Assembly: GCF_003858455.1 (NCBI RefSeq)
Contig: NZ_RQZF01000001.1
Coordinates: 124,001-188,000 of the forward strand
DNA length: 64,000 bases
Origin: Schaalia canis
GTDB lineage: Bacteria; Actinomycetota; Actinomycetes; Actinomycetales; Actinomycetaceae
Direction: 5' to 3'
Every line of letters begins with the position of its first letter. The stretch's first letter is position 1. The notes beneath the pieces were generated by a model. That model was not told the DNA's origin and did not search any database. It was given only the letters and a program-made list of their open reading frames with translations. Position numbers and translations under genes: made by a program. This document shows positions 8,542 to 19,939 of the stretch, in pieces.

Positions 8542-9266
8542 CCCCACAGGCGGACAAGACGTTCATCTCGCCCGATGCTACTGCGCTTGCGCGCCATCTT
8601 GCTCAAGACCTCGCCCATCACATTCAGGTGCAAGCTGAACGCCGTAGTGACGAAACACCGGTGGAAATCGCCATTGCTGGTGGTTTCGTCGCAACCCACG
8701 TCCTGCCTGCACTCGGTGAAGAAGGCCAAGGGGTTGATTGGAGTAAGGTTCGTTTCTGGTGGTGTGACGAACGTTTTGTCCCTGCAGGTCATCCTGATCG
8801 TAACGATGAGGAAGCTCGCCGACACCTTCTTGACCATCTTGATGGTGTCCGCTTTATTCCGATGCCAAGCGATGAAGGACAAGGTCTTCCTACTGCGTGC
8901 GTAGAGTTCACTGAGCAATGGAAGACCCTCATGGCAACGCGCAGCCTGGATGTTGTTGTGCTGGGAATGGGCCCCGATGGACATATCGCCAGTCTTTTCC
9001 CTGGCATGTACTCTCCTGAGGAAAGCCAAGCGATCGTTTCCGTCGAAGACTCTCCCAAACCTCCGCCACAGCGGCTCTCGCTCAGCATGCCGGTGATTTT
9101 GGCAGCGCAGCGTATCTACCTAGCTGCAGCCGGTGAAGCCAAGTCAGAGATACTTGGACAAGCATTCACCACGGACGTCGACATTCGTGATTGTCCAGTG
9201 GCGGCCCTGCGTCAGCGCAGTGACTGCCGGTGGTATCTCGACGAGGCATCCGCTTCACAGCTCTGA
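8538..9266 (+). CDS. pgl: 6-phosphogluconolactonase
   Basis: A 242-residue DevB/SOL-type 6-phosphogluconolactonase, hydrolysing the zwf product to 6-phosphogluconate. Family motifs are IAIAGGFVATHVLPAL near residue 38 (normally G-G-S/T; here GGF), VRFWWCDERFVPAGHPDRND near residue 75, and VVLGMGPDGHIASLFPG near residue 140. The GTG start overlaps the opcA stop by four bases. The last gene of the pentose phosphate operon, it is followed at once by a large hairpin. 6-phosphogluconate dehydrogenase is not in the window. Confidence 0.94.
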   Translation: MTPQADKTFISPDATALARHLAQDLAHHIQVQAERRSDETPVEIAIAGGFVATHVLPALGEEGQGVDWSKVRFWWCDERFVPAGHPDRNDEEARRHLLDHLDGVRFIPMPSDEGQGLPTACVEFTEQWKTLMATRSLDVVVLGMGPDGHIASLFPGMYSPEESQAIVSVEDSPKPPPQRLSLSMPVILAAQRIYLAAAGEAKSEILGQAFTTDVDIRDCPVAALRQRSDCRWYLDEASASQL

Positions 9267-9270
9267 AAAG

Positions 9271-9344
9271 AGGAAATCCCCCAGAACTTGAGCGTCTACG
9301 CTTCTGAAGAAGCAGCGTAAACATCAAGCGCTGGGGGATTTCCT
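9271..9344 (+). terminator. Long hairpin after pgl
   Basis: Perfect 14-base arms (AGGAAATCCCCCAG and its complement) enclose 46 bases that fold further through CTTGA/TCAAG and a CTTCT/AGAAG inner stem. It begins four bases after the pgl stop and probably ends the tkt/zwf transcription unit. The overall length, about 74 nt, is more elaborate than a usual terminator. Confidence 0.65.
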
Positions 9345-9380
9345 ATGTAAAGTGACTGGGGCTTATGTGTCGATGAACGC

Positions 9381-9417
9381 GTTGGTGCCGTTGACCTTCA
9401 AGGTCAACGGCACCAAC
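9381..9417. terminator. Bidirectional terminator between pgl and secG
   Basis: An almost completely symmetrical palindrome: 18-base arms (GTTGGTGCCGTTGACCTT and its complement) around a single base, effectively a 16-bp stem with a five-base loop. It lies 12 bases beyond the secG stop, between convergent genes. No long U-tract on either side. Confidence 0.75.
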
Positions 9418-9429
9418 ATGAAAGGCTGA

Positions 9430-9675
9430 TCAGAGGCCGAACTTCAAAAGGACTCCATAGGCAACGATGCAGGTAGTCCAGACGGTGAGGATACCAATGG
9501 TGATGCGGTTAAGGTTGCGTTCTGCCACACCAGAGGAACCGGCAGTCGAGGAAATACCACCACCGAACATGTCCGAGATGCCGCCGCCACGACCCTTATG
9601 CATGAGAACAGTCAGCATAAGCAGCAAGCTGGAGAGGACGATGAGCACCAGGAGGGTGACCTTGATAACTGCCAC
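9430..9675 (-). CDS. secG: Preprotein translocase subunit SecG
   Basis: An 81-residue SecG, accessory membrane subunit of the SecYEG translocon. Two hydrophobic segments (about residues 2-20, LLVLIVLSSLLLMLTVLMHKG, and 52-75, ITIGILTVWTTCIVAYGVLL) flank the hallmark glycine-rich loop GRGGGISDMFGGG. The open frame extends upstream to an ATG at 9777, but those residues would overlap the tpiA terminator hairpin, and the protein proper begins at the GTG at 9675. Location downstream of gap-pgk-tpiA is the usual actinobacterial arrangement. Confidence 0.93.
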   Translation of the reverse strand: MAVIKVTLLVLIVLSSLLLMLTVLMHKGRGGGISDMFGGGISSTAGSSGVAERNLNRITIGILTVWTTCIVAYGVLLKFGL

Positions 9676-9755
9676 GGTGTAAATCCGATCCGATGAGATG
9701 AATAACGGCCCGAGCGATCTTCGACGCAAGATCGCACAACGTGACCAGTGTAGTC

Positions 9756-9815
9756 GCTCAATAGCACTGTGGGCCAACCGGACATGCCGGTTGGCCCACA
9801 GGCCCGCTATTGAGC
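9756..9815 (-). terminator. Two-tier hairpin terminator after tpiA
   Basis: An inner perfect 15-bp stem (CTGTGGGCCAACCGG, loop of five) is flanked by an outer perfect 10-bp stem (GCTCAATAGC), with a short bulge between. It lies 28 bases beyond the tpiA stop and separates tpiA from secG. Confidence 0.75.
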
Positions 9816-9843
9816 TGTCAGCCTATGTGGCTAACAAGGCTGA

Positions 9844-10623
9844 TCAGGAAGCGTAGTAGGTGCACATCTGAGCGAAGGAATCCGCCTTCAGGGATGCGCC
9901 ACCAATGAGAGCTCCGTCAATGTCAGGCTGAGCCATGAGGTCCTTGATATTGCCGGGGTTAGCGGAGCCGCCGTAAAGTACGCGAGTGCTGCCAGCGGTA
10001 GCATCACCGTAGTCAGCGCGCAGAGCCTCACGGATCGCACCGCAAACCTCCTGTGCGTCTTCGGCGGTGGCGGTTTCGCCAGTGCCAATAGCCCAGATAG
10101 GTTCGTAGGCGATGACAATCTTTGCGACGTCCTCAGCAGACCAGCCTTCAAGAGCGGCGCGGATCTGGCCGAGAACGAACTCAACGTGGGTGCCAGCCTT
10201 GCGAATGTCAAGGGCCTCACCGCAGCAGAGCACGGGGGTCATGCCGGCATCAAGCACCTTGCGGGCCTTAGCGCCGACGAGCTGATCGGACTCATTGTGG
10301 TACTCACGACGCTCAGAGTGACCCATGAGGACATAGGTGCAACCGAGCTTGCTCAGCATAGCGGTGGAGATTTCACCGGTGTATGCGCCATTGTCGTGAA
10401 TAGAGACATCCTGAGCGCCGTAATTCACGGCGAGTTCGTCAGCCTCAACGACCGTCTGAACGGTGCGGATGTCGGTGAAAGGAGGAACGACGAGGACCTC
10501 ACACTTGGTGACGTCGTGCTCGCGATCCTTCAGTTCCATTGCCAGGCCTTGGATGAGGTGATTGGCCTCAAGATGATCAAGGTTCATCTTCCAGTTGCCG
10601 GCCATCAGTGGGGTACGTGCCAT
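9844..10623 (-). CDS. tpiA: Triosephosphate isomerase
   Basis: A 259-residue TIM-barrel enzyme interconverting dihydroxyacetone phosphate and glyceraldehyde 3-phosphate. Active-site residues are all present: Asn10 and Lys12 in AGNWKMN, His102 in GHSERR, and Glu174 in AYEPIWAIGTG, with the phosphate-binding YGGSANPGN and LIGGASL loops. The start follows the pgk stop by three bases and has GGAGG at a good distance inside the pgk end, so the two are cotranscribed. Confidence 0.97.
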   Translation of the reverse strand: MARTPLMAGNWKMNLDHLEANHLIQGLAMELKDREHDVTKCEVLVVPPFTDIRTVQTVVEADELAVNYGAQDVSIHDNGAYTGEISTAMLSKLGCTYVLMGHSERREYHNESDQLVGAKARKVLDAGMTPVLCCGEALDIRKAGTHVEFVLGQIRAALEGWSAEDVAKIVIAYEPIWAIGTGETATAEDAQEVCGAIREALRADYGDATAGSTRVLYGGSANPGNIKDLMAQPDIDGALIGGASLKADSFAQMCTYYAS

Positions 10624-10626
10624 GTT

Positions 10627-11817
10627 TCAGTCCTCCAGAACTGCGATACCGGGCAGAACCTTGCCTTCGAGGAGTTCGAGGGAGGCGCCACCACCGGTGG
10701 AAATGTGAGAGAAGGTGGCCTCATCGAAGCCGAGGAGACGGACAGCAGCAGCAGAGTCGCCACCACCGATGACCGAGAACATGTCGCCAGAGGAGAGTGC
10801 TTCGGCGACAGCGCGAGTACCACCAGAGAAGGTGTCGAACTCGAAGACTCCCATGGGGCCATTCCATGCGACGGTCTTAGCGGTGGAGAGCTTGTCGGCA
10901 AAGAGCTTCTGCGACTCGGGACCGATATCCAGACCCATTTGGTCAGCGGGAATGGCGTCGACAGGGACTACAGTTGCGGGTGCGTCGGCGGCAAACTCGG
11001 GGGCAACCAGGGTGTCGACAGGCAGAACAAGGTCAACGCCGCGTTCGGCAGCCTCAGCGATGTAGCCCTTCACTGTCTCGATCTGGTCTTCTTCGAGCAG
11101 AGACTTACCCACGGAGTAGCCCTTGGCTGCGAGGAAGGTGTATGCCATACCGCCACCGATGAAGAGCATGTCCGCCTTGGTCAGCAGGTTGGCAATAACG
11201 CCGAGCTTGTCGGAAACCTTTGAGCCGCCGAGGACAACGGCGTAGGGCCGTTCGGGGTTGTCGGTCGCACGACGCAGGGAGTCAATCTCCTTGAGAACAA
11301 GCAGGCCCGAGGCTGAGGGAACGAGCTTGGCAATGTCGTAGACTGATGCCTGCTTGCGGTGAACGACACCAAAACCGTCAGAGACAAAGACATCGCCAAG
11401 GGCGGCGAACTCGCGTGCGAGTTCTTCACGTTCCTCGTCAACCTTGGAGGTTTCACGGGGGTCGAAGCGAACGTTTTCAAGAAGGGCGATCTCGCCGTCC
11501 TCAAGGGCGTCAACGGTAGCTTTCGCTGATTCGCCGGTCACGTCACCAGCGAGGGTGACCTTGGTGTCAACGAGTTCGCCGAGGCGTTGTGCGACGGGGG
11601 CAAGAGAGAAGGCGGGGTTAACTTCACCCTTAGGACGGCCCATGTGAGCCATGATGACAACCTTTGCACCAGCTTCGAGCAGAGTGTTCAGGGTCGGGAG
11701 TGCTGCACGGATGCGGCCGTCGTCGGTGATGACGCCATCCTTGAGCGGAACGTTGAAATCGGAACGGACGAGGACGCGCTTTCCGCGCAGATCGCCGAGG
11801 GTTTCGATGGTCCTCAT
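10627..11817 (-). CDS. pgk: Phosphoglycerate kinase
   Basis: A 396-residue phosphoglycerate kinase, forming ATP from 1,3-bisphosphoglycerate. The N-terminal substrate domain shows [15 protein letters not shown] near residue 15 and MAHMGRPKG near residue 57. The C-terminal nucleotide domain shows [15 protein letters not shown] and the final [13 protein letters not shown] and [15 protein letters not shown] motifs. The ATG at 11817 has AAGG upstream. It sits between gap and tpiA in the same direction, with a hairpin after gap. Length is typical. Confidence 0.97.
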   Translation of the reverse strand: MRTIETLGDLRGKRVLVRSDFNVPLKDGVITDDGRIRAALPTLNTLLEAGAKVVIMAHMGRPKGEVNPAFSLAPVAQRLGELVDTKVTLAGDVTGESAKATVDALEDGEIALLENVRFDPRETSKVDEEREELAREFAALGDVFVSDGFGVVHRKQASVYDIAKLVPSASGLLVLKEIDSLRRATDNPERPYAVVLGGSKVSDKLGVIANLLTKADMLFIGGGMAYTFLAAKGYSVGKSLLEEDQIETVKGYIAEAAERGVDLVLPVDTLVAPEFAADAPATVVPVDAIPADQMGLDIGPESQKLFADKLSTAKTVAWNGPMGVFEFDTFSGGTRAVAEALSSGDMFSVIGGGDSAAAVRLLGFDEATFSHISTGGGASLELLEGKVLPGIAVLED

Positions 11818-11883
11818 GAACCATGCCTTTCACGCAGGGGCACTCAGTGGGTAGTGCCGATGAAGAGATGAAGAGACGAGGAA

Positions 11884-11912
11884 CGCCCGCGCACGCGGTG
11901 CGTGCGCGGGCG
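11884..11912 (-). terminator. Hairpin between gap and pgk
   Basis: A perfect 13-bp, almost purely G/C stem (CGCCCGCGCACGC) with a three-base loop, 33 bases after the gap stop. No U-tract follows. It could terminate part of the gap transcription or stabilise the gap mRNA, allowing gap to be expressed above pgk-tpiA. Confidence 0.6.
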
Positions 11913-11945
11913 CCCTCATGTACTCGTCACGTTATGACGTGAGAA

Positions 11946-13096
<1,151 letters not shown>

Positions 13097-13110
13097 TTCT
13101 TGGCATATGT

Positions 13111-13146
13111 TGAGGTCCTCGCCACATTCTAGCGGCGAGGACCTCA
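13111..13146 (-). terminator. Terminator after whiA
   Basis: A perfect 13-bp inverted repeat (TGAGGTCCTCGCC) with a 10-base loop, 22 bases after the whiA stop. No strong U-tract follows. Confidence 0.7.
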
Positions 13147-13168
13147 CAGCGAAAGAGGTGTCATTTAC

Positions 13169-14152
13169 TTAGTCATCTTCGAGCATGTCCAAAGTCAGGA
13201 CAGCCTCGGTGTCAGGAATCCCTCGTTCGTGGGCGGCTTTGTCAGCCATCGCCAGCAAACGCCGAATACGACCCGCAACAGCATCTTTGGTAAGCGGCGG
13301 ATCAGTGTGCTTTCCAAGCTCTTCCAGGGATGCCTGTTTGTGTTCCAAACGCAGTTGACCTGCTTCTCGCAGGTGCTCAGGAATGTCATCTCCGAGGATT
13401 TCAAAGGCGCGTTGTACTCGAGCACCAGCCGCAACCGCTGCCCTGGCGGAACGCCGAAGATTCGCATCGTCAAAGTTTGCCAGGCGGTTTGCAGAACCGC
13501 GTGCCTCACGTCGGACCTTACGCTCTTGCCACACCTTGTGGGTTTCCACACCACCCATAGCGGCAATCAGGACGCCGATGGCGTCGGCATCCCGGACGGA
13601 GACTCTGTCGGTGCCGCGCACTTCCTTCGAACGTGCCGGGGCGCCCAAACGGCGGGCGCACCCAACGAGGGCGAGGGCAGCTTCTGGGCCCGGGCAGGTA
13701 ACTTCAAGGGAGGATGAACGGCCAGGTTCTAGCAAAGATCCGCGAGCAAGGAAAGCACCACGCCATGCGGCAGCGGCTTCTTCATTTCCTGAAGCGACCA
13801 ATGAAGGTGGGAGACCTCGAACAGGACGGCCAAAACTGTCAATCAAACCGGTCATCCGAGCAAGCTGATCCGCTTCTTTGACGACGCGAACGACGTAACG
13901 GTTGCCACGGCGCAGCCCGCCAGCAGAAACGATGACAATGTCAGATTCCGCGTTGTACATGCCGGCAATAAAACGCATCAGACGTTGGGCAGCGATATGC
14001 GTGTCGAGCTCAGCCTCAACAATGATTCTGCCGGCGACCAGATGGAGACCGCCGGAAAAACGCAGAGTCGTGGCGACTTCGGCAGCCATGGCCGACAGCG
14101 AGCTCACGCGGGTGCGCGCGAGTTCTTCTTTCATGTCGGTCGTTAGTGACAC
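13169..14152 (-). CDS. whiA: DNA-binding regulator WhiA
   Basis: A 327-residue WhiA, combining a LAGLIDADG-like domain with a C-terminal helix-turn-helix. In streptomycetes it co-controls sporulation and division genes with WhiB; it is kept in non-sporulating actinobacteria. Visible features are the N-terminal [14 protein letters not shown], the [18 protein letters not shown] segment of the LAGLIDADG half, and the C-terminal helix [24 protein letters not shown]. The GTG at 14152 with AAGGA six bases upstream is preferred over an ATG-like start at 14191 that would enter yvcK. It follows yvcK by 26 bases, the standard rapZ-yvcK-whiA order. Confidence 0.95.
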   Translation of the reverse strand: MSLTTDMKEELARTRVSSLSAMAAEVATTLRFSGGLHLVAGRIIVEAELDTHIAAQRLMRFIAGMYNAESDIVIVSAGGLRRGNRYVVRVVKEADQLARMTGLIDSFGRPVRGLPPSLVASGNEEAAAAWRGAFLARGSLLEPGRSSSLEVTCPGPEAALALVGCARRLGAPARSKEVRGTDRVSVRDADAIGVLIAAMGGVETHKVWQERKVRREARGSANRLANFDDANLRRSARAAVAAGARVQRAFEILGDDIPEHLREAGQLRLEHKQASLEELGKHTDPPLTKDAVAGRIRRLLAMADKAAHERGIPDTEAVLTLDMLEDD

Positions 14153-14178
14153 AGGCGGTCCTTCCCCAAACGTCGAAT

Positions 14179-15183
14179 CTATGCGAGCCAAGGCTCGTGT
14201 TTACCGACCTCACCAAGAAATCCATCAAAGGCATCACGCAATACAGCAGCCAAGCGCAAAGGATCATGATGGGGTTGCCCATCCCCTGTTCGCACCTGAC
14301 GTAGCAGCACGCGCGCGCCCATCTGGCTTGCGGCCGCGATGAGATCGTCAATGTCATCAGTGACCGTCGGGTCAGCAACAACAACATCAAGCTTTAAGTC
14401 TGGAGCATAGTGTGCCAGAACCCGAATATGATCCGCTGTGGTCATTGCCTCAGTTTCATCGGTATGAGAGGCAAGATTCATAATGAGTGCCCGATGCGCA
14501 TCGGTTGTGACAAGCACACGGCGAAGTTCAGGCACCATCAGGTGTGGCAAGACTGACGTGTACCACGACCCAGGGCCGAGGATGACCCAATCGGCGTCGT
14601 GAATGGCATCAATGACATCTTGATGGACGGGTGGATTTTCCGGCAGAAGTCGAACATGCTCAACAACTCCCGGAGCCTTAGCAACATGGCTTTGCCCACG
14701 AACAGTTCGAAGAGTATCTCCCTGACGCATCTGCGCTTCAATATCGAGAGGAACCGCGGCCATTGGCAAGACCCTGCCTTGAGCACCCAGAAGCCGCCCA
14801 ACCCAGTCAAGCCCTTCTACAGTGTCACCCAGCAGTTGCCACAGCCCTGTGATGAGAAGGTTTCCGAGGGCATGTCCCTCAAGAGGGCCCGAGGAGTCGA
14901 GACGATGCTGCATGACATCACGCCAGGTAAGTCCCCATTCGGATTCCTCGCACAAGCTTGCCAGTGCCATTCGTAAATCTCCTGGTGGCAAGATATCCAT
15001 CTCAGACCGCAGGCGACCGGAGGAACCACCATCATCAGCGACGGTGACGACGGCAGTGAGTGAACGAGTGATATGGCGAAGTGCGCGCAAGGTCGCTGAC
15101 AATCCGTGTCCGCCGCCGAGAGCAACAACTGCTTGGCCAACTTCTCCGCGCACCGGCCAGCCATCTTTATCGAGGTAGGACAT
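14179..15183 (-). CDS. yvcK: YvcK/CofD-like gluconeogenesis factor
   Basis: A 334-residue YvcK-family protein, related to the CofD phospholactate transferase fold and known in bacilli and mycobacteria to affect carbon use and cell-wall synthesis through UDP-sugar binding. Characteristic segments are [18 protein letters not shown] near residue 18, [14 protein letters not shown] near residue 47, [13 protein letters not shown] near residue 64, and [16 protein letters not shown] near residue 200. The start lies one base after the rapZ stop. It forms part of uvrC-rapZ-yvcK-whiA. Confidence 0.93.
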   Translation of the reverse strand: MSYLDKDGWPVRGEVGQAVVALGGGHGLSATLRALRHITRSLTAVVTVADDGGSSGRLRSEMDILPPGDLRMALASLCEESEWGLTWRDVMQHRLDSSGPLEGHALGNLLITGLWQLLGDTVEGLDWVGRLLGAQGRVLPMAAVPLDIEAQMRQGDTLRTVRGQSHVAKAPGVVEHVRLLPENPPVHQDVIDAIHDADWVILGPGSWYTSVLPHLMVPELRRVLVTTDAHRALIMNLASHTDETEAMTTADHIRVLAHYAPDLKLDVVVADPTVTDDIDDLIAAASQMGARVLLRQVRTGDGQPHHDPLRLAAVLRDAFDGFLGEVGKHEPWLA

Positions 15184-15184
15184 A

Positions 15185-16132
15185 TCACTCTCTTCCTAGG
15201 TCACGGTGGGAGATGCGTACCGTGAAACCGTGCTGGCGCAGTCGTTCAGCAATAAGTTCAGCGAGTGCGACGGAGCGGTGCTTTCCGCCAGTACAACCAA
15301 CGGCAACGGTGGCGAAAGGCTTGAGTTCCGAAAGGTAGCCGCGCAGCATAGGGGCAAGCAGATCAGCGTATTGCAGTCCAAAATCACGTGCGCCCGGTTG
15401 ATTAAGCACATACTCGGCGACGGGGGCATCACGACCGGTCAGGTGGCGCAGCTCCCCCACCCAGTAGGGATTTTTGAGGAAGCGCACGTCAAGGACATGG
15501 TTGGCGTCCATCGGCAGGCCGTACTTGAAGCCGAAAGACATGACTGTCAGTTGAAGGGGACGATCTTTTTCTCCGGCAACAACATCACGAATATGCCGAG
15601 AGAGGTCGTGCACGTTCATGTGAGTGGTGTCGATAATCTCATCGGCGCGAGCACGAATTGGAGCTAAGAGACGATCCTCAGCGTGAATCCCGTCAAGAAT
15701 GGTGCCCTCGTCCTGCAGTGGATGCGGTCGACGATTCGATTCATAGCGGCGAACGATGGTTTCATCGTCAGCCTCGAGAAAGATCAATCTGTAGGGCAGG
15801 CCCCCGTCACGGAGCTCATCCAAGATGGTAAGGAGGTCGTTAAAGAATGCGCCCGAACGGACGTCAACAACAAGACCAAGACGGTGGACACCCTCACCTG
15901 AGGGGGTCATCATGCCAATGACGGCTGGGATGAGTGTGGGGGGAAGATTGTCAACGACATACCAGTCGAGGTCCTCAAGTGCGCGGGCAGCGCCGCTCCT
16001 TCCGGCTCCTGAACGGCCGGTGATAATGAGGATCTCGTTGTCCGCAGGGTGCGGAGCCTGTGCAGCTTTATCAAGAAGAGGGATGCCGCTGGGGAATGTT
16101 AGAGGATTGGGATCATCGCCAGGGTAGGTCAT
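15185..16132 (-). CDS. rapZ: RNase adapter / nucleotide-binding protein RapZ
   Basis: A RapZ/YvcJ-family P-loop protein of 315 residues from the chosen start. The Walker A motif GRSGAGRS is near residue 40, followed by LEDLDWYVVDNLPPTLIP. The C-terminal GCTGGKHRSVALAE is the conserved sugar/phosphate-binding loop. In enterobacteria RapZ guides RNase E to GlmZ. Actinobacteria lack that sRNA, so the role here is open. The ATG at 16132 has AAGGAG ten bases upstream. A longer version from 16195 would overlap the uvrC stop by four bases (ATGA) and is also plausible. Confidence 0.9.
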   Translation of the reverse strand: MTYPGDDPNPLTFPSGIPLLDKAAQAPHPADNEILIITGRSGAGRSGAARALEDLDWYVVDNLPPTLIPAVIGMMTPSGEGVHRLGLVVDVRSGAFFNDLLTILDELRDGGLPYRLIFLEADDETIVRRYESNRRPHPLQDEGTILDGIHAEDRLLAPIRARADEIIDTTHMNVHDLSRHIRDVVAGEKDRPLQLTVMSFGFKYGLPMDANHVLDVRFLKNPYWVGELRHLTGRDAPVAEYVLNQPGARDFGLQYADLLAPMLRGYLSELKPFATVAVGCTGGKHRSVALAELIAERLRQHGFTVRISHRDLGRE

Positions 16133-16191
16133 TGCGTCATCGCTCCTTCCTGTGAGGTGTGTGTCAAGGCTACCGTGTTCGCGGGATGGAT

Positions 16192-18240
16192 TCATGGGGC
16201 ATTCGATCCTTCAGCGGTATTGGACTGGGCAGATGCCGATGTACCCGAAGAATCCGTTGGTGCCAGGGCATCAACGATTGTGCGTGCGAGTTGTTGACCG
16301 ATTCCCGGAACAGAGCATATTTCATCAACGCTGGCACTACGAAGACGCTTGACGGAACCAAAGTGGTGAAGAAGTGCCTTTTGTCGGGCCGGTCCGAGTC
16401 CGGGGATAGTGTCGAGGAACGAACGTGTTTGGGCGCGCCCCCTCTGTGCGCGGTGTTTAGTAATGGCAAATCGGTGGGACTCATCGCGGATGTACTGAAG
16501 CAAATACAGGCCTGCAGAGGCGCGCGACAAGATGAGTGGATAGGGGTCGTCAGGAATCCACACCTCTTCAAGACGTTTCGCCAGCCCCACTAGCGGGATA
16601 TCGATTCCGAGTTCATCGAGGGTGGCGCGCGCCGCGTTGACCTGGGGAAGACCGCCATCAACGACAAGAAGATCGGGGCGATAGGAGAATCGTCGAGGCC
16701 GTCCCGTCGTGGGATCAACGGGGCCACTGTTGTAGGCAACTCCTTCGTCGTCCTCACCATTCTGGCCAGCTTCCTCAGCGAGAAGGCGCTTAAAGCGGCG
16801 AGTGAGCGTTTCAGCCATTGCCGCAGTATCGTCGAGGGGGCGTCCATTCACCGGAGCGAGGTTGAAGCTACGGTAGGCGTCTTTTCGGGGCATGCCGTCT
16901 TCAAAGACGACCATCGAAGCAACCTGGTGCTGACCTTGAGTGTGGGAGATATCGAAACATTCGATACGTAACGGGGCTGCGGGTAAATCGAGTTCTCGGG
17001 CAAGTTCTTCAAGAGCTTTGGCACGTTCGCTGAGATCTCCTGCTCTTCGGGTTTTATATATCTCGAGAGCATGTTGAGCATTTTTGAGCACGGTTGCCAT
17101 GAGGTCTGCGACTTTTCCCCTACGCGGAACTGAAATGCCGACTTTGGCACCTCGAATTTGGGTCAGCCACGCCTGGAGTGAGTCAGCATCTTCAGGTTCG
17201 ATCGAGACATAGACATTGCGCGGCAGCGCAGAGGTTGGTGTGTGCGCGACATCGTCCACTGACATGGCTTCAGATTGTTGAGAGGGGCGCCCGCGCAAAG
17301 GGGACGAGGCAGGGGGAACGTCAGCGTAGACCTGTTCAAGGAGGCGGGCCATCAGTGAGTGTTCATCGGCGTCATCGAGACGGTCAAGCACCCAGCCTCG
17401 TGTTCCTCGAATACGGCCACCTCGGACGTAAAAAACGTGCACTGCAGCATTGAGCTCGTCGTAAGCCAGCGCAAAAATGTCGGCGTCAACCCCGTTATTG
17501 AGAACGATGGAGTTTTTCTCGAGGACGGTTGTCAATGCGGCGATGTCGTCTCGCAACTTTGCTGCGCGTTCAAAGTCCCATTCCTCAGAGGCTTCCTGCA
17601 TCTGTTCTTCCAGAGCGCGGATAAAAGGACGGGTGCGACCGTCCATGAAGTCGCACAGATTCTCTGCGAGTTCGCGGTGGTCGGCTTCAGAGATATTCCC
17701 GGTGCAGGGGGCAGCACATTTCTCGATATAGCCGAGCAGACAGGGCCGCTGTTGGGCCACTGCGCGATGGAAGACGCCCGCTGAACAGCTTCGCATTGGG
17801 AAGGCACGTAGAAGGAGGTCGATGGTTTCTCGAATGGCCCACACATGGGTGTAGGGGCCGTAGTATTTCGTGTCGCGTTGATGGATTTTTCGCGTGATCT
17901 GGACGCGTGGGTAGCGTTCACCCATGGAAACAGCAAGGTAGGGGTAGGACTTGTCGTCCTTGAACATCACGTTGAAGCGTGGATTGAATTCTTTAATCCA
18001 TTGGAACTCAAGGGTGAGGGCTTCAATTTCGGATGCAACGACTGTCCACTGCACTGATTGAGCGGTGGTGACCATCTGCTGGGTGCGGGGGTGCAACTGA
18101 CTGAGATCCTGAAAGTAGTTGCTCAGGCGTTGCCGAAGGTTCTTTGCTTTTCCCACATAGATGACGCGGCCTTGTTCATCTCGGAATCGATACACCCCTG
18201 GTTCGGTGGGAATATCGCCGGTTCGAGGGCGGTAAGTCAT
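16192..18240 (-). CDS. uvrC: Excinuclease ABC subunit C
   Basis: A 682-residue UvrC, which makes both incisions in nucleotide excision repair. The N-terminal GIY-YIG domain reads PGVYRFRDEQGRVIYVGKAK. The UVR motif (ALEEQMQEASEEWDFERAAKLRDDI) lies near residue 205. The C-terminal RNase H-like half has ECFDISHTQG, DLLVVDGGLPQVNAA and HRFAITKHRAQR, and ends in a helix-hairpin-helix pair (IPGLGPARQKALL, VPGIGQQLA). The ATG at 18240 matches the family N-terminus; the frame extends further upstream without similarity. uvrA and uvrB are also in the window. Confidence 0.96.
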   Translation of the reverse strand: MTYRPRTGDIPTEPGVYRFRDEQGRVIYVGKAKNLRQRLSNYFQDLSQLHPRTQQMVTTAQSVQWTVVASEIEALTLEFQWIKEFNPRFNVMFKDDKSYPYLAVSMGERYPRVQITRKIHQRDTKYYGPYTHVWAIRETIDLLLRAFPMRSCSAGVFHRAVAQQRPCLLGYIEKCAAPCTGNISEADHRELAENLCDFMDGRTRPFIRALEEQMQEASEEWDFERAAKLRDDIAALTTVLEKNSIVLNNGVDADIFALAYDELNAAVHVFYVRGGRIRGTRGWVLDRLDDADEHSLMARLLEQVYADVPPASSPLRGRPSQQSEAMSVDDVAHTPTSALPRNVYVSIEPEDADSLQAWLTQIRGAKVGISVPRRGKVADLMATVLKNAQHALEIYKTRRAGDLSERAKALEELARELDLPAAPLRIECFDISHTQGQHQVASMVVFEDGMPRKDAYRSFNLAPVNGRPLDDTAAMAETLTRRFKRLLAEEAGQNGEDDEGVAYNSGPVDPTTGRPRRFSYRPDLLVVDGGLPQVNAARATLDELGIDIPLVGLAKRLEEVWIPDDPYPLILSRASAGLYLLQYIRDESHRFAITKHRAQRGRAQTRSFLDTIPGLGPARQKALLHHFGSVKRLRSASVDEICSVPGIGQQLARTIVDALAPTDSSGTSASAQSNTAEGSNAP

Positions 18241-18414
18241 CGGGTCAGCCACGCGTGTAAGCCTAGTCGTCTTACGACCAGGATGCGGAATGGTCAGCAC
18301 TGTGGGGCAGGCCGCAGGAGTAGGATTGCTTTGTTCTCTTTTTGACGTGTCTTTAGGTGGCTGTGGCGGCCATTGACGGGCGCGATTCGTAGCAGTTCCT
18401 GTGAAAGGACCCCC

Positions 18415-19839
18415 ATGTTCGCAGATGCGCAAGAAGCTATCGACTTCATCGAAACTCAGGGGATTGAATACGTTGACGTACGATTCTGTGACCTATTGGG
18501 CGTCCAGCAGCATCTGACTGTTCCGGCCGAGGAGTTTTGCCGGGCGGGCATTACCGATGGTCTCATGTTCGATGGGTCCTCCATCCGAGGTTTCGCAGCC
18601 ATCCATGAGTCGGACATGAAACTTATCCCCGACTTGAGCTCCGCCTACGTTGATCCTTTCCGTGCAGCAAAGACTCTTATCATCCTGTTTTCCATTGTCG
18701 ACCCCTTCACTGATGAACCTTTCTCTCGTGATCCTCGTCAGGTAGCGGCAAAAGCAGAAGCATTCCTCCGTGCGTCGGGTATCGCTGACACCTGCTTCGT
18801 TGGTGCCGAAGCAGAGTTCTTTATTTTCGATGACGTTCGCTACCAGGTCAGTCAGAACCACACCTTCTATGCTCTGGATTCTTCAGAGGCCCCATGGAAC
18901 GCCGCCACCGTTGAGCCTGGAGGTAACCTCGGCTACCGCCTACGTAACAAGGGGGGCTACTCCCCTGTTTCGCCGTCGGATCGCGACCATGATTTGCGTG
19001 ACCAGATGGCCACGAATCTTCGCCGTGTGGGCTTACATCTTGAGCGTTCTCACCATGAGTGCGGGGCTGCAGGGCAGCATGAGATTAACTATCGCTTCGC
19101 GTCGCTCATGGCGGCAGCTGATGACATGATGAAATTCAAGTACGTCATCAAGAACACTGCCTTCCAGTACGGGAAGACGGCGACTTTTATGCCAAAGCCA
19201 ATCTTTGGTGACAATGGCTCGGGTATGCACACGCACCTGTCGTTGTGGAAGGATGGCGAACCGCTTTTCTATGATGAGCGCGGTTACGGTTCGTTGTCAG
19301 ATACTGCTCGCTGGTTTATTGGCGGTCTGCTTGCTCACGCTCCGGCACTTCTCGCCTTCACCAACCCGTCACTGAACTCCTACCGACGTTTGGTGCCAGG
19401 CTTCGAGGCACCGATTAACCTCGTTTATTCGGCTGGCAATCGTTCGGCGTGCATCCGTATTCCGGTAACCGGCACGTCCCCGAAAGCGAAGCGTATCGAA
19501 TACCGCGTGCCGGATCCTTCTGCGAACCCCTATCTGGCTTTCGCAGCCTGCTTAATGGCGGGGATTGACGGTATTCGTAATCGTATGGAGCCTGCAGCTC
19601 CCATCGATAAGGATCTCTACGAACTGCCACCAGAGGAGTACGAGGATATTGCCAAGCTTCCCCATTCTCTGGAGGCCGCGTTAGACGCCCTGCGTGAGGA
19701 CCATGAGTTCCTCACCGAGGGAGACGTCTTCACTCAGGATCTCATTGAGACGTGGATCAGCTACAAAATGACCCACGAGGTCGAACCCATGCGCGTCTAC
19801 CCGCATCCTTTGGAGTATCAGCTCTACTTCGATCTGTAA
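18415..19839 (+). CDS. glnA: Glutamine synthetase, type I
   Basis: A 474-residue GSI that condenses ammonia with glutamate using ATP. Present are [10 protein letters not shown], the metal ligands of [12 protein letters not shown], the NKGGYSP loop characteristic of GSI-beta, [12 protein letters not shown], and NRSACIRIP. The adenylylation site Tyr402 lies in [10 protein letters not shown], so activity is probably controlled by GlnE. The ATG at 18415 has AAAGGA upstream; the frame opens earlier at 18373 but without a site. It is divergent from uvrC, with about 170 bases for both promoters. Confidence 0.96.
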   Translation: MFADAQEAIDFIETQGIEYVDVRFCDLLGVQQHLTVPAEEFCRAGITDGLMFDGSSIRGFAAIHESDMKLIPDLSSAYVDPFRAAKTLIILFSIVDPFTDEPFSRDPRQVAAKAEAFLRASGIADTCFVGAEAEFFIFDDVRYQVSQNHTFYALDSSEAPWNAATVEPGGNLGYRLRNKGGYSPVSPSDRDHDLRDQMATNLRRVGLHLERSHHECGAAGQHEINYRFASLMAAADDMMKFKYVIKNTAFQYGKTATFMPKPIFGDNGSGMHTHLSLWKDGEPLFYDERGYGSLSDTARWFIGGLLAHAPALLAFTNPSLNSYRRLVPGFEAPINLVYSAGNRSACIRIPVTGTSPKAKRIEYRVPDPSANPYLAFAACLMAGIDGIRNRMEPAAPIDKDLYELPPEEYEDIAKLPHSLEAALDALREDHEFLTEGDVFTQDLIETWISYKMTHEVEPMRVYPHPLEYQLYFDL

Positions 19840-19939
19840 ATGGTTCGTGATATCGACCGTGGAGCTGTAGAATTACACTATTCCAAACTATGAAGTTGAT
19901 CTTTGTGGATCTCTTCACTCACCAAGATAGCGAGAAACA

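Noticed and set aside
10186-11223. Long plus-strand open frame opposite tpiA and pgk
   Set aside because: It is antisense to two well-recognised genes, has no family similarity and reflects codon bias of the real genes.
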